From Verrucomicrobiota bacterium (GTDB taxonomy: Bacteria > Verrucomicrobiota > Verrucomicrobiia > Limisphaerales > PALSA-1396), in contig JACQFP010000034.1 in the NCBI GenBank assembly GCA_016200005.1, positions 1-64,000 of the forward strand: 64,000 nucleotides of DNA, given 5' to 3'. Position 1 is the first letter of the stretch. Each line of letters starts with the position of its first letter. This document shows, piece after piece, positions 1 to 9,590 of the stretch. Made by a program: the position numbers and the translations under genes. The notes under the pieces were generated by a model, which searched no databases, was not told the DNA's origin, and was given only the letters and a program-made list of their open reading frames with translations.

Positions 1-117
1 CGCAGCCAACAACCCAAAGCACAATACAAAACCACCACCGACTTCCAAGCTGCCATGGGAGAAAACAACCTCGCCAAAGCCATGCGATTCGTCACACGCA
101 AACGTCCATGCCTCTAA
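1..117 (+). CDS. C-terminal end of an unidentified protein (5' truncated by window)
   Basis: An open frame runs from the first base to TAA at 115-117 and encodes 38 residues ending in TRKRPCL. The residues are basic and polar with no motif I recognise. No internal start is needed, because the frame is open to the window edge, so this is most simply the tail of a gene that begins upstream. It is short enough to be chance, and nothing in the neighbourhood indicates a function. Confidence 0.4.
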   Translation, partial: RSQQPKAQYKTTTDFQAAMGENNLAKAMRFVTRKRPCL

Positions 118-254
118 AAACACGCTCATGCATACGCGCTGAACATTTGCCTTCGTCGCTCTTTAGTGTTGGCTTTGAGGCTGATTTTTGATTAAAGAGT
201 GGGCCGGAGTTTTGATGATTTGAAAAAAGCGATGGAAACGGGAACGAACGGTTT

Positions 255-2780
255 ATGAGTCTGCCGCCATCCCATGTCTTGTTGGTGGAGGATGACCTTA
301 AAATGCAGGAGGTGCTCGGCGCCCTGTTGCAGGAGGACAACATAGTGCTCGCCAACGCCGCTACGGCGGAACAGGCATTGGCTCAGGTGCGGGAAAGCAA
401 ATTCGACCTGGTGTTGTTGGATCTGGGTCTGCCCGGCACCAACGGCTTCGAGGTGTTACGCGAGCTTAAGAGCAATCCCTCGACCCAATCGATTCCGGTT
501 ATCGTCCTGACCGCCTGGAACAGCACGACCGACAAATTGCGCGGATTTGAGCTGGGCGCGGTGGATTATCTTACCAAACCGTTCGAGGCCGCGGAGCTGC
601 GTGCCCGCCTGTGCGCCGCCTTGCGCGCCAAACATCTGCAGGATGAGTTGACGCAGACCAACCGGGAATTGGAAGCCGCGCGAGTGGCCGCCGAAACCGC
701 CATGCGCGCCAAGGCGGAGTTTCTGGCCAACATGAGCCATGAAATCCGGACGCCCATGAACGGGGTGATCGCGATGGCCGGTTTCCTCCGCGAGACGCCG
801 CTGAACAACGAGCAGCTCGGCTACGTGGAGACCATCCATGCCAGCGGTCAATCCCTGCTCACGATCATCAACGACATTCTGGATTTTTCCAAGATCGAGT
901 CCGGCAGGATGGATCTGGAACATCAGCCGTTCGATCTTCGGGCCTGTATCGAAAGCGCGCTGGATCTGCTGGTGCCCAAGGCGGCGGAAAAGCAACTGGA
1001 CCTCGCCTATCAGGTGGACGACGCAATCCCCGCGATGGTTCTGGGTGATGTCACGCGGCTGCGCCAGGTGTTGGTCAACCTGATTGGGAACGGAATAAAA
1101 TTTACGGCGGCCGGCGAAGTCATCATCCAGGTCAAAGTCGAGGCGTCCACCCAACCGGCCACGCTGACGCCACCGCCGGAATCAGTGCCGGCGCCGGCCA
1201 AACCTTGGGAACTTCATTTTTTTGTCCGCGACACCGGCATTGGCATTCCGTCTGACCGGGTTGACCGGCTGTTCAAATCGTTCAGCCAGGCGGACGCCTC
1301 CACGACGCGCCAGTACGGCGGCACGGGACTGGGACTGGCCATCAGCAAACGGCTCGTGGAACTGATGGGCGGGCGGATCTGGGTCGAGAGCGTGCCCCAA
1401 AAAGGTTCCACCTTTCATTTCATTGTTCCCTTGCAAGCTTCGCCCGAGATCGCGCGGTTTTCCTTGCGCGGACCGCAACCGCAATTGGCAGATTTGCGGG
1501 TGTTGATCGTGGATGACAATCCGACGAACCGTCGCATCCTCACCCTGCAAACCGGCAAATGGGGGATGATCCCGTGCGGCGCGCAGAGCGGCAGGCAGGC
1601 TTTGGAATGGCTGCGCCAAGGCGAGCCTTTCGACCTCGCCATCCTCGATATGCAGATGCCGGAAATGGATGGATTGATGCTGGCCGGGGAAATCCGCGCG
1701 TTGCCCGGAGCGCGTTCCATGCAACTCATCTTGTTGACTTCGACCGGGGTCCGCGCCGACGATCCGGCTTTCGCCCGCCTCGCCTTCGCCGGGTGCCTGA
1801 CGAAACCGGTCAAACCAGCGCAACTGTATGAAACGCTGGTGCGGGTCATTTCCAACACCCAGCCGGCCCCCAAGAAAGCCGTCGCGGCGCCGGCCAGGCC
1901 GGACATCAAGCTGGCCGACCGATTGCCATTGCGCGTGCTGGTTTGCGACGACAACCTCATCAATCAAAAAGTTGCGGTGCGCCTCGTCCAACAACTGGGC
2001 TACAAAGCGGATGTGGCCAACAACGGACAGGAAGCCCTCGAGGCTTTGGAACGTCAACCGTATGATTTGATTCTCATGGACGTGCAGATGCCGGTCATGG
2101 ACGGCATGATGGCCACTCACCAGATCCGCCAGCGGCAGCAGGAAAAACCTCGATTTCCCAACTTTAAGTCCCCCATCATCATCGTCGCCATGACGGCCAA
2201 AGCCATGCCGGGAGATCGGGAAAAATGCCTCGAAGGCGGCATGGATGATTACCTCGCCAAACCGATCCGGTCGGAGGATATTTATTCCATCATTGAACGA
2301 TGGGGTTCCATCGCGGCCGCCGCCGTGCCGGCCCAGCCCTCGCCCACCGTGGCCGTCACTCAACCGCCGCCCGCCGCGGCCCCACCAGTGGACGCGTCTC
2401 CGGCGGTCCCCGACGCGGAGCCGCCCGTCAACATGGAACGGCTGCTGGATTTCGCGGGCGGGAGCGCGGATAATTTGCGCGAACTGATCACCCTCTACCT
2501 GCAACAAACCGGGGATCAAATCGAAAAACTCGAAACGGCCGCTCGCGCCGGCAACGCCCCGGAAGTCAAACGCCTGGCCCACAGTTGCGCCGGCGCCAAT
2601 GCCACCTGTGGCATGGTCACCATCGTCCCGCTGCTGCACAAACTCGAACGGATGGGCAATGAAGCCGACTTGACCGAGGCCTTGCCGGTTTGCGACGAAG
2701 CGTTCCGGCAATTCGACCGCATCCGGCGTTTTTTGTCCGAGTATCAGGACCGGCATCTCACCAACAACCTTTCCGCTTGA
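255..2780 (+). CDS. Hybrid sensor histidine kinase with three receiver domains and an HPt domain
   Basis: A phosphorelay kinase of 841 residues. Order: receiver 1 (about 7-122, acceptor D56), short coiled coil (about 125-150), HisKA with the H-box [10 protein letters not shown] (H162), HATPase_c with DTGIGI and GGTGLGLAI, receiver 2 (about 411-535, D465), receiver 3 (about 557-685, D609 in [10 protein letters not shown]), a Pro/Ala-rich linker and a C-terminal HPt domain (H776 in [13 protein letters not shown]). There is no membrane segment or periplasmic sensor, so it should be cytoplasmic, with input through the N-terminal receiver. The full His-Asp-His path is present within one chain. The next gene, 10 bp downstream, is another multi-receiver protein and a likely partner. 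The N-box reads NLIGNGIKF, with the key Asn residues kept. Confidence 0.93.
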   Translation: MSLPPSHVLLVEDDLKMQEVLGALLQEDNIVLANAATAEQALAQVRESKFDLVLLDLGLPGTNGFEVLRELKSNPSTQSIPVIVLTAWNSTTDKLRGFELGAVDYLTKPFEAAELRARLCAALRAKHLQDELTQTNRELEAARVAAETAMRAKAEFLANMSHEIRTPMNGVIAMAGFLRETPLNNEQLGYVETIHASGQSLLTIINDILDFSKIESGRMDLEHQPFDLRACIESALDLLVPKAAEKQLDLAYQVDDAIPAMVLGDVTRLRQVLVNLIGNGIKFTAAGEVIIQVKVEASTQPATLTPPPESVPAPAKPWELHFFVRDTGIGIPSDRVDRLFKSFSQADASTTRQYGGTGLGLAISKRLVELMGGRIWVESVPQKGSTFHFIVPLQASPEIARFSLRGPQPQLADLRVLIVDDNPTNRRILTLQTGKWGMIPCGAQSGRQALEWLRQGEPFDLAILDMQMPEMDGLMLAGEIRALPGARSMQLILLTSTGVRADDPAFARLAFAGCLTKPVKPAQLYETLVRVISNTQPAPKKAVAAPARPDIKLADRLPLRVLVCDDNLINQKVAVRLVQQLGYKADVANNGQEALEALERQPYDLILMDVQMPVMDGMMATHQIRQRQQEKPRFPNFKSPIIIVAMTAKAMPGDREKCLEGGMDDYLAKPIRSEDIYSIIERWGSIAAAAVPAQPSPTVAVTQPPPAAAPPVDASPAVPDAEPPVNMERLLDFAGGSADNLRELITLYLQQTGDQIEKLETAARAGNAPEVKRLAHSCAGANATCGMVTIVPLLHKLERMGNEADLTEALPVCDEAFRQFDRIRRFLSEYQDRHLTNNLSA

Positions 2781-2790
2781 TCAACTCACC

Positions 2791-3969
2791 ATGAACAAAC
2801 TGCTTTTAGTCGATGACGATAAAATGATCGCCAATATCTATCGGAACAAATTTTCCCTGGAAGGCTTCAAGGTGGAAATTGCCGGGGATGGACAAGAGGG
2901 GTTGGACCTGATGCAAACGTTCCAGCCGGACGTGGTCATCCTCGATCTTATGCTTCCCAAGATGTCTGGGGTTCAACTCTTGACGGCCATTCGCGCCATG
3001 CCGGGGTGTCAAAAATTGCCGGTCATTGTTTTTTCCAACACTTATCTGAGCGGCACCATCCAAGAGGCTTGGAAAGCCGGCGCCACCAAATGCCTCTCCA
3101 AAGGCAGTTGCAGCCCGGCCCAACTCATCAAGCTCGTCCAAAACACCTTGCGGCCCCCGGCACCGGCAGCCGAGGCCGAGCTTAAAACCGTCCCCGACCA
3201 AACGCCCGCGCCGGCGACACCCGGAGACGCCGATACCGCGTTTCAGACGAAATTGCGCGAGTCCTTTATTGAAAGCTTGCCGGCGACGTTGAACATCCTG
3301 CGCGCACAGCTTCGCGGATTTTCCAAAGCCGGGAACGAATCCGAGCGCCTGAAGCTACTGGAGGAGTTATGCCGCAAGGTTCACGCCTTGATCGGCAACG
3401 CGGGCATTGCCGGGATGCAGCAGGTCGCACATTTCTCCGACGCGGTCGAAGCCCTGCTCAAAGAACTGTCCGAGAAACCCAAAAGCATCAACGCCTCCAC
3501 CTTGCGCACCGTCGCGAGCGCCATCGATTTTCTCGGCGTGCTGTTTGAACCGGCTCATTTTTCCAAGAACCTGAATACCGACACGGCCAGTGTCCTGGTG
3601 GTGGATGACGAGGAACTCTCGCGGCGGGCGGTCGTTCACGCGTTGGAAAAAGCAAAACTCACGTCCGTGAGTGTGGAAGACCCGCTGGAAGCCTTGAGAT
3701 TGCTTGGCGAAAAATCCTACGATCTGGTCCTGCTGGATGTTGATATGCCGGGCATCAACGGCTTCGAACTTTGCACCAAGTTGCGCACCATGCCCGCGCA
3801 AAAGGCCACGCCGGTCGTCTTCGTCACCCGCCTCACCGACTTTGAAAGCCGGGCAAATTCCATGATCAGCGGCGGCACGGACCTGATCGCCAAACCGTTT
3901 TTGTTCATGGAATTGGCCGTCAAAGCTTTGGTTTATATCATGCGCAGCCGCCTGGGCGCAAACTCGTGA
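2791..3969 (+). CDS. REC-HPt-REC response regulator without output domain
   Basis: 392 residues. An N-terminal receiver (about 3-118; D8-D10, D52 in VVILDLMLPKMSG) is followed by a Pro-rich linker. The helical middle segment (about 150-255) carries RKVHALIGNAGIAG, an HPt-like signature with H198 as candidate phosphoacceptor, and a second receiver (about 268-385) has D316. There is no DNA-binding or enzymatic output domain, so it probably shuttles phosphate or binds a partner protein. The gene starts 10 bp after the hybrid kinase on the same strand, which points to one transcript. The HPt assignment rests on the H-x-L-x-G pattern; the Lys that usually follows the Leu is Ile here. Confidence 0.88.
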   Translation: MNKLLLVDDDKMIANIYRNKFSLEGFKVEIAGDGQEGLDLMQTFQPDVVILDLMLPKMSGVQLLTAIRAMPGCQKLPVIVFSNTYLSGTIQEAWKAGATKCLSKGSCSPAQLIKLVQNTLRPPAPAAEAELKTVPDQTPAPATPGDADTAFQTKLRESFIESLPATLNILRAQLRGFSKAGNESERLKLLEELCRKVHALIGNAGIAGMQQVAHFSDAVEALLKELSEKPKSINASTLRTVASAIDFLGVLFEPAHFSKNLNTDTASVLVVDDEELSRRAVVHALEKAKLTSVSVEDPLEALRLLGEKSYDLVLLDVDMPGINGFELCTKLRTMPAQKATPVVFVTRLTDFESRANSMISGGTDLIAKPFLFMELAVKALVYIMRSRLGANS

Positions 3970-4027
3970 ACCGTGTCATTGAAGCACCGTGCCATACTCG
4001 TTTCGCAAGCCGGCGACACCCGGGACT

Positions 4028-4056
4028 TTGACTTTCCCCGTTTCCCTGACTAGGGT
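4028..4056 (+). promoter_or_regulatory. Candidate promoter of the HIT gene, near-leaderless
   Basis: TTGACT (4028-4033), a 17-bp spacer and TAGGGT (4051-4056). The -35 box is good and the -10 box weak. The ATG begins only 7 bp after the -10 box, so a transcript from here would start at or next to the start codon, without a Shine-Dalgarno site. Confidence 0.4.
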
Positions 4057-4063
4057 CTGAATC

Positions 4064-4552
<489 letters not shown>

Positions 4553-4589
4553 ATTTTTCAATTTGCATCTTTAATTTTTGATTTCATCA

Positions 4590-5555
4590 ATGCCTTCCGA
4601 AACACTCCATTTCGAAACCGCCCGCCTCGCCCAGCAACTTTTCAACAACGACACCCGCAATCTCCAGGCGCTCGAACACCAGCTCGGCGTGAAAGCCGCC
4701 GCCCGCGATGGCTGGATCAAACTGGAAGGCCCCGCCGACGCCATTGAACGCGCCAAGCAACTGTTTCTTCTGCTGGAAAGTTCGTTGAAAGCCGGTTCGC
4801 CCGTGCGCAATCGGGAATTTGCCCACGCCCTCGACGTCATCCGGCACGAAGGCGCGTCCACCCTCAAAGACCTGATGGCCGACCGCATCCAGACTTCCGA
4901 CAAGAAAACGAACGTCACCCCAAAAACCGTCGGTCAAAAAAAATATCTCGAAGCCATCCGCCAGCACGACGTGACTTTGGGGATTGGCCCGGCCGGCACC
5001 GGCAAAACCTATCTGGCCATGGCCATGGCGGTGGCCGCCCTGCGGGAAGGCAAGGCGGCCCGCATCATTCTCACCCGCCCGGCCGTCGAAGCCGGTGAAG
5101 CGCTCGGTTTTCTGCCGGGCGACCTGTACGAAAAGATCACGCCCTATCTGCGGCCACTGCACGACGCGCTGCACGACATGATGCCGCCCGATGAAATTCA
5201 AAAAAACATGGAGCGCGGCACCATAGAAATCGCACCCCTGGCCTACATGCGCGGCCGCACCCTCAATCACGCGTTCATCATCCTGGATGAAGCCCAGAAC
5301 GCCACCACCGAACAGATGTTCATGTTCCTGACCCGTTTGGGCCACGGGGCCAAGGCGGTCATCACCGGCGACATCACCCAAATCGACCTGCCGCCGCACA
5401 AATATTCCGGCCTGGTCGAGGCGCATCGCGCTCTGCAACGCATAGACGGCATCGCCATCGTGGAGTTCAGCAAGCGCGACGTGGTCCGGCATCCGCTCGT
5501 TCAACGCATCATCGCCGCCTACGAATCGCACCGGAACCAGACCAATGAGCGGTGA
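4590..5555 (+). CDS. phoH: PhoH-like ATPase
   Basis: 321 residues from MPSETLHF. An N-terminal KH-like part (about 1-100) leads into a PhoH ATPase core with Walker A GPAGTGKT (about residues 133-140), the family block RPAVEAGEALGFLPGD, Walker B FIILDEAQNA and ITGDITQIDLP. PhoH proteins are predicted RNA-linked ATPases and are habitually encoded next to ybeY, as here. An in-frame ATG 12 bp upstream is possible, but this start matches family N-termini better. The end of the gene overlaps ybeY by 11 bp, so translation is likely coupled. Confidence 0.95.
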   Translation: MPSETLHFETARLAQQLFNNDTRNLQALEHQLGVKAAARDGWIKLEGPADAIERAKQLFLLLESSLKAGSPVRNREFAHALDVIRHEGASTLKDLMADRIQTSDKKTNVTPKTVGQKKYLEAIRQHDVTLGIGPAGTGKTYLAMAMAVAALREGKAARIILTRPAVEAGEALGFLPGDLYEKITPYLRPLHDALHDMMPPDEIQKNMERGTIEIAPLAYMRGRTLNHAFIILDEAQNATTEQMFMFLTRLGHGAKAVITGDITQIDLPPHKYSGLVEAHRALQRIDGIAIVEFSKRDVVRHPLVQRIIAAYESHRNQTNER

Positions 5556-6105
5556 ACTCTCGCTGCAAAACCGTCAGCGTATCCGTGCCGTCAATCTGCG
5601 CCTGCTCCGGCAAATCACGAACTTTCTCCTGACCGATCTCCTGTCCGTCAAGGATTCCAGCCTGGGCCTCCACCTCGTGGCTGCGCCCGAGATGACCCGG
5701 CTCAACGAGGACTTCCTCGACCACTCCGGCACCACGGATGTCATCACCTTCAACCACGCGGACCACGCCACCCGCCACACGCATCACGCAGCACGTCTTC
5801 ACGGCGAAATCTTTATCTGCGTGGACGAGGCCGTTATCCAGTCCCGCCGGTTTCGCACCACCTGGCAGTCGGAACTGGTCCGCTATCTCGTCCACGGCCT
5901 GCTTCATCTGCGCGGCCATGACGACGCCCAACCCGCCGCCCGCCGCCAAATGAAGCGCGAAGAAGATCGTCTGGTGCGCCAGCTCACGCAGCAATTTCAC
6001 CTTGCGCTTCTGGACCGCGCGACGCGATCTACTGGCATTATCCCCACTACGCGAACCAGGGCTGCAAACCGGGCGGGATCATTCGTCAGGGCGACTACAA
6101 GCTGA
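5545..6105 (+). CDS. ybeY: YbeY endoribonuclease / rRNA maturation factor, with altered C-terminus
   Basis: A metal-dependent single-strand RNase for 16S 3'-end maturation and ribosome quality control. It shows the YbeY block DVITFNHA and the metal site HGLLHLRGHDD (H117, H121). The third ligand of the usual HGxLHLxGYDH motif is Asp (D127), with His at the Tyr position (H125). Expected length is about 150-160 residues; this frame gives 186. From about base 6010 the DNA carries a sulfatase-like sequence in another frame, so roughly the last 30 residues appear to be read-through into foreign sequence until a chance stop. The enzyme core is complete. Confidence 0.9.
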   Translation: MSGELSLQNRQRIRAVNLRLLRQITNFLLTDLLSVKDSSLGLHLVAAPEMTRLNEDFLDHSGTTDVITFNHADHATRHTHHAARLHGEIFICVDEAVIQSRRFRTTWQSELVRYLVHGLLHLRGHDDAQPAARRQMKREEDRLVRQLTQQFHLALLDRATRSTGIIPTTRTRAANRAGSFVRATTS

Positions 6106-6302
6106 TTGAGTTTTACGAAGACGGACACCTGGAGCTTTACGATCTCAAACAGGACATCGGCGAAAAAAATAATCTGGCCGACAAAATGCCGGACAAGGCG
6201 ATGGCGTTGGAACTGAAACTCGATGCCTGGCGTCGCGATGTGAAAGCGCAGATGATGAATCCCAATACCAGTTACGATGCTGGCGCGAAAACGGGAAAGT
6301 AA
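6018..6302 (+). pseudogene. Remnant: C-terminal fragment of a sulfatase
   Basis: In the frame of base 6018 the DNA reads RDAIYWHYPHY, then GGIIRQGDYKLIEFYEDG, then LELYDLKQDIGEKNNLAD, and continues to the stop at 6300-6302. This is the characteristic C-terminal end of type I sulfatases (the WHYPHY block and the DYKLIE...LYDL...E..NLA block). The catalytic N-terminal two thirds are absent, and the fragment begins inside the 3' end of ybeY. It is therefore a fossil left by a deletion or rearrangement that joined ybeY to the tail of a sulfatase gene. It has no start of its own. Confidence 0.85.
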
Positions 6303-6344
6303 ACACCATACCCTCCGCCTCCTCTCGTCGTCGGCTGCCTGGCC

Positions 6345-6470
6345 CCGTAGCCGCCGAGGTAACGAGGTGGACTTGGAGTAGGGTTACGTCTTGGGAATCC
6401 GCCTCATTACTTCGGCGGCTACCATGCGAGGTGGCCACCAACCCCGTAGCCACCGACGTGAGGAGGTGGA
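6345..6470. repeat. Family A palindromic repeats (RAYT-associated), three units
   Basis: Units of about 25 bp starting GTAGCCGCCGAGGTAACG and ending GGTGGA or GGCGGA: 6345-6369 forward, 6398-6422 inverted, 6446-6470 forward. A degraded unit precedes them at about 6312-6330. Alternating orientation makes them able to fold as paired stems. The stretch 6303-6548 otherwise holds no gene I can support. Confidence 0.85.
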
Positions 6471-6548
6471 CAAAGGCGGCGGAAATAAAACGCTCGCAAT
6501 TCTGTCCCGCCCGGTTCATGTTTGGCCATAACCAGTGCAAACGAAACC

Positions 6549-9116
6549 ATGAAACATGGCGCCCGCTCTCTGCCTTTGCCCGCCGTAGCCGCCGCCGTTG
6601 TAGCCGCCGTTGTAGCCGCCGACGTAAGGAGGCGGATTCCCGTTCCCTGTAGCCACCGAGGTAACGAGGTGGATTCTTCCTCCCTTCCCTCCGCCTCATT
6701 ACTTCGGCGGCTACATCGGTGGATTCCTCTTCTCCTCCTTTTCCTCAGCCTGACCGCCCCCGCCCAGCCCTTCACCAACTCCGCCACGCTCGCGGCGGCC
6801 CGCGACGGCACCAATCTCGTCGTCACCTACTCGCTGGCCAACACGCAGGGCTGGGTCACGCTGTTCCAGGCAGACAAGCCGGAGATGCTGCTCTCCAATG
6901 CCCAGCCGGTGGACCTCGCGCCCGCGCCCGCTTCCGGCTCGGGCCAGTTCACCGTGCCGCTCGACCCGACGGCGCCCACGCGCTTCTATCGCCTGCTCAT
7001 CGAGCAATATCCGACGCGCGGCAAGGCGCTGGTGTTCGTCAACGGCCCGCTCGACTTCGACGCCATGCGCCTGACCTACGGCGCCATCACCAACAACGAT
7101 CAAAGCACCAACTCCGTTCACACGAACAGCACGCCAATGATTTTCCGACAACCAGTTCAAGTCTGGCTCAACCACCTTGGCTACTACGACACCAACGGCG
7201 TTCTAGTCGGCGATAATGGTGGAATGCTGAATGGAAAATATTCGAGGCCGGATGTTTCGTCGATAGACGATCCTGGACATGGCTTTCTTCCCATTAGCCC
7301 GCTTCAGTCTGTGAGCAACGACTTTCGGGTCGACTACGCTGGCGATGCCAACGTTCCGGCCAGAGAAGCCGTTATTTGGAGCACGGAAGCTCAGATGTAT
7401 TACGACGTGGACAATTACCGCTCGACACAGTTGACGGACGCATTCATTCAAGAGCTTCAACTGCCCGCTCAAATCGAACAAAATTTAATTAATCTGCAGT
7501 ACCGGCCGGATTTGAATATGGGATCGCCTCCTACAATGGCAAAACCAATTCTAAGAGCTCTTGAGGATTCCGGCACCTCATCATATCTCCGTCTATACCC
7601 AATCGGTAACGCATATAGTGTTTCTTTAAGAACTCGGGCAGCAAGCTATGTTTCCTTCCCTCCACTCTCGCTCGGTTACGATTCGGAAGCCTTCGTCGGG
7701 GATTACGTTGGCTTGGTCTTCTTTTGGGTTTTTGGCACGAACAGCGGTTATGGCGGTGATGCGTTCTACGGACAGAACAGCGAGTGGATAAGCAACGTCG
7801 TTTCCCCCGTTAACAATGCTCTCTCCGCTTGGATCGGCTACCGCTATTTCGGCAATTCAGAGATTTACCGCTACATCGATTATAGCAAGCGCATCTGGGG
7901 TGGACGACCGTGCGGCGGCACCGGCATTCCGTGCGACCAAGGGCAGAACATTCGCAACGTGATGATGTTCGATGAAGCCAATACTTCGCATGACGGAGTC
8001 TTTCCTTATCTCTGGCCCGCAAATGTCGCTACTGACCCAGTGTCGGTTGCATTCTCCATTGATGACGGCCCGGCGGTGTCCGACCTGGCCGCGCTTTACA
8101 TCGCCGCCATTTTTTACGACCTCGCGCATGAAGCCGGGCTGGGCTTGCACAAGACCGATTTGCTGATCTGGAAAACCATTTCGCTCATCACCGACAACGT
8201 GAACTTTCCGATGCGGGCCTTGGGCGGCAAGGTGCAGGAAGCCGCGCGCGCCCTCTGGCCAGACCCGCGCCCCGGTCGCGCCGGCCTGAGCCTTTACGAG
8301 GAAGACGTCGTCGATGTCCTCACCTCCCGCGGCATCCCGATGAACGGCGTCGCCGATTTCCGCACCAACCTGCCGGTGGCGATTGGCGTTTTTCCCGGCA
8401 GTCTGGATGTCAGCAGTGCAAACCGTTTTGGGTCGGGACATCCTGAAACTCAGCCGGCGGTCAACAGTTACGGCGCGTTCAGTGGTTTTATGAATGGCTA
8501 CACGCAAACGAATGCAGCACCAACCAACTATGTCGCGTACCAATTTTACAAACACTCCAAGTACGGCCCATGTGACGAACTGCGTTTGACCGACGGAACA
8601 CTCGACGCAACGACGGGCGTGTATAACAACGACGGGAGCTATTATCTCGTCCTAACAAACCGCGACCTCGGCAACCTTACTGTGCTGGCTCCTGGTAATC
8701 ACATCAAATGGGCGCGAATGCGTTTCCGCTGCCCGAACGAAGCCACTGGGTTCTACGCCGAGGATGTGCGTCCGTTTGGTTTCCGGCTGATTGCGGCCAC
8801 GCCCAACGGTTTTTCCTTCACCGCCACGGCACTCTCGGAAACCGCCACCAACAAGACCTATCAACTCACCATCCTCGATCCCTCCGTGGCCACGATCGGC
8901 ACGGCCACGTACGCCTGGACGTTCACCGATTACTTGGGAAACACAAACAACGTGGCCGGCAGCGTCGTGTCTCATACCGCGCTCAAAGATCAACCGTTCA
9001 CGTTGAGCATCGCCCGCACCCGCGCCGCCCAAACCGACACCCTCACCCTCCGCGAACGCGGCAATGATTTGGATCGCAACGGCGGGAATGCGTTTGTGAG
9101 GAATCTTGTCCCGTAG
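6549..9116 (+). CDS. Large exported protein of unknown function
   Basis: I do not recognise a family. From ATG 6549 it is 855 residues. The hydrophobic core RWIPLLLLFLSLTAPAQ and a likely AQ cleavage site mark it as exported. A basic N-terminal piece (MKHGARSLPLP) is separated from that core by some 43 residues encoded entirely by family A repeats (6584-6714). The mature part contains aromatic-rich stretches (7100-8000, visibly less GC-rich than the rest), GGRPCGGTGIPCDQG with two close Cys, and a C-terminal beta-like domain. The stop TAG at 9114-9116 lies in a repeat-like GTAG. Part of the 3' end is duplicated at 9250-9411. The start is uncertain: an earlier in-frame ATG lies at 6522. Confidence 0.7.
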   Translation: MKHGARSLPLPAVAAAVVAAVVAADVRRRIPVPCSHRGNEVDSSSLPSASLLRRLHRWIPLLLLFLSLTAPAQPFTNSATLAAARDGTNLVVTYSLANTQGWVTLFQADKPEMLLSNAQPVDLAPAPASGSGQFTVPLDPTAPTRFYRLLIEQYPTRGKALVFVNGPLDFDAMRLTYGAITNNDQSTNSVHTNSTPMIFRQPVQVWLNHLGYYDTNGVLVGDNGGMLNGKYSRPDVSSIDDPGHGFLPISPLQSVSNDFRVDYAGDANVPAREAVIWSTEAQMYYDVDNYRSTQLTDAFIQELQLPAQIEQNLINLQYRPDLNMGSPPTMAKPILRALEDSGTSSYLRLYPIGNAYSVSLRTRAASYVSFPPLSLGYDSEAFVGDYVGLVFFWVFGTNSGYGGDAFYGQNSEWISNVVSPVNNALSAWIGYRYFGNSEIYRYIDYSKRIWGGRPCGGTGIPCDQGQNIRNVMMFDEANTSHDGVFPYLWPANVATDPVSVAFSIDDGPAVSDLAALYIAAIFYDLAHEAGLGLHKTDLLIWKTISLITDNVNFPMRALGGKVQEAARALWPDPRPGRAGLSLYEEDVVDVLTSRGIPMNGVADFRTNLPVAIGVFPGSLDVSSANRFGSGHPETQPAVNSYGAFSGFMNGYTQTNAAPTNYVAYQFYKHSKYGPCDELRLTDGTLDATTGVYNNDGSYYLVLTNRDLGNLTVLAPGNHIKWARMRFRCPNEATGFYAEDVRPFGFRLIAATPNGFSFTATALSETATNKTYQLTILDPSVATIGTATYAWTFTDYLGNTNNVAGSVVSHTALKDQPFTLSIARTRAAQTDTLTLRERGNDLDRNGGNAFVRNLVP
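6584..6714. repeat. Family A repeats inside the signal-peptide region of the exported protein
   Basis: Truncated units begin at 6584 and 6600, followed by full units at 6612-6636 (GTAGCCGCCGACGTAAGG..), 6649-6673 and an inverted unit 6690-6714. All are read in frame without a stop between the basic start and the hydrophobic core of the downstream protein. Confidence 0.85.
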
Positions 9117-9131
9117 CTTCCGCCTCCGATT

Positions 9132-9241
9132 GTAGCCGCCGACGTAAGGAGGCGGAGGGGAAAAGGAAATTCCACCTTCTCACGTCGGTGGCTACGGTGG
9201 CTGGTGGCAGTACGAAACCGCCTCGTTACCTCGTCGGCTAC
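9132..9241. repeat. Family A repeat cluster
   Basis: Forward unit 9132-9156 and inverted units 9171-9195 and 9217-9241. They separate the end of the exported-protein gene from the duplicated copy of that end. Confidence 0.85.
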
Positions 9242-9249
9242 GGACGTTC

Positions 9250-9411
9250 GCCGGCAGCGTCGTGTCTTACACCGCGCTCAAAGATCAGCCGTTCACGATC
9301 AGTATCGCCCGCACCCGCGCCGCCCAAACCGACACCCTCACCCTCCGCGAACGCGGCAATGATCTGGATCGCAACGGCGGCAATGCGTTTGTGAGGAATC
9401 TCGTGCCGTAG
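9250..9411 (+). pseudogene. Partial duplicate of the 3' end of the exported-protein gene
   Basis: 162 bp that match 8955-9116 at a constant offset of 295 bp, from GCCGGCAGCGTCGTGTC to the TAG stop, with roughly ten substitutions. The copy lacks any start or upstream coding sequence and is joined to a family A unit on its left. Divergence shows the duplication is not very recent. Confidence 0.88.
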
Positions 9412-9547
9412 GTTCCGCCTCATCACTTCGGCGGCTACGGCGTAGCCGACGCCAGGCCCGTAGCCGCCGACGTAAGGAGGCGGACGGCCCGGAATCCACC
9501 TCCTTACGTCGGTGGCTACGTTTCGGTGGCTACTTCGCGGCGGCTAC
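9412..9547. repeat. Family A repeat cluster upstream of the first RAYT gene
   Basis: At least four units in both orientations: inverted near 9415-9438, forward near 9459-9483, inverted near 9496-9520, and partial inverted tips (GGTGGCTAC, GGCGGCTAC) to 9547. They end about 45 bp before the transposase start. Confidence 0.82.
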
Positions 9548-9590
9548 TTCCACGCTTGACATCTAATCCAACAGCTTCCATACCCGCCGC

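Noticed and set aside
1182-2756. Long open frame on the minus strand opposite the hybrid kinase
   Set aside because: It is an antisense shadow of a clearly coding gene with domains throughout; the translation is His/Arg/Gly-rich and shows no motif.
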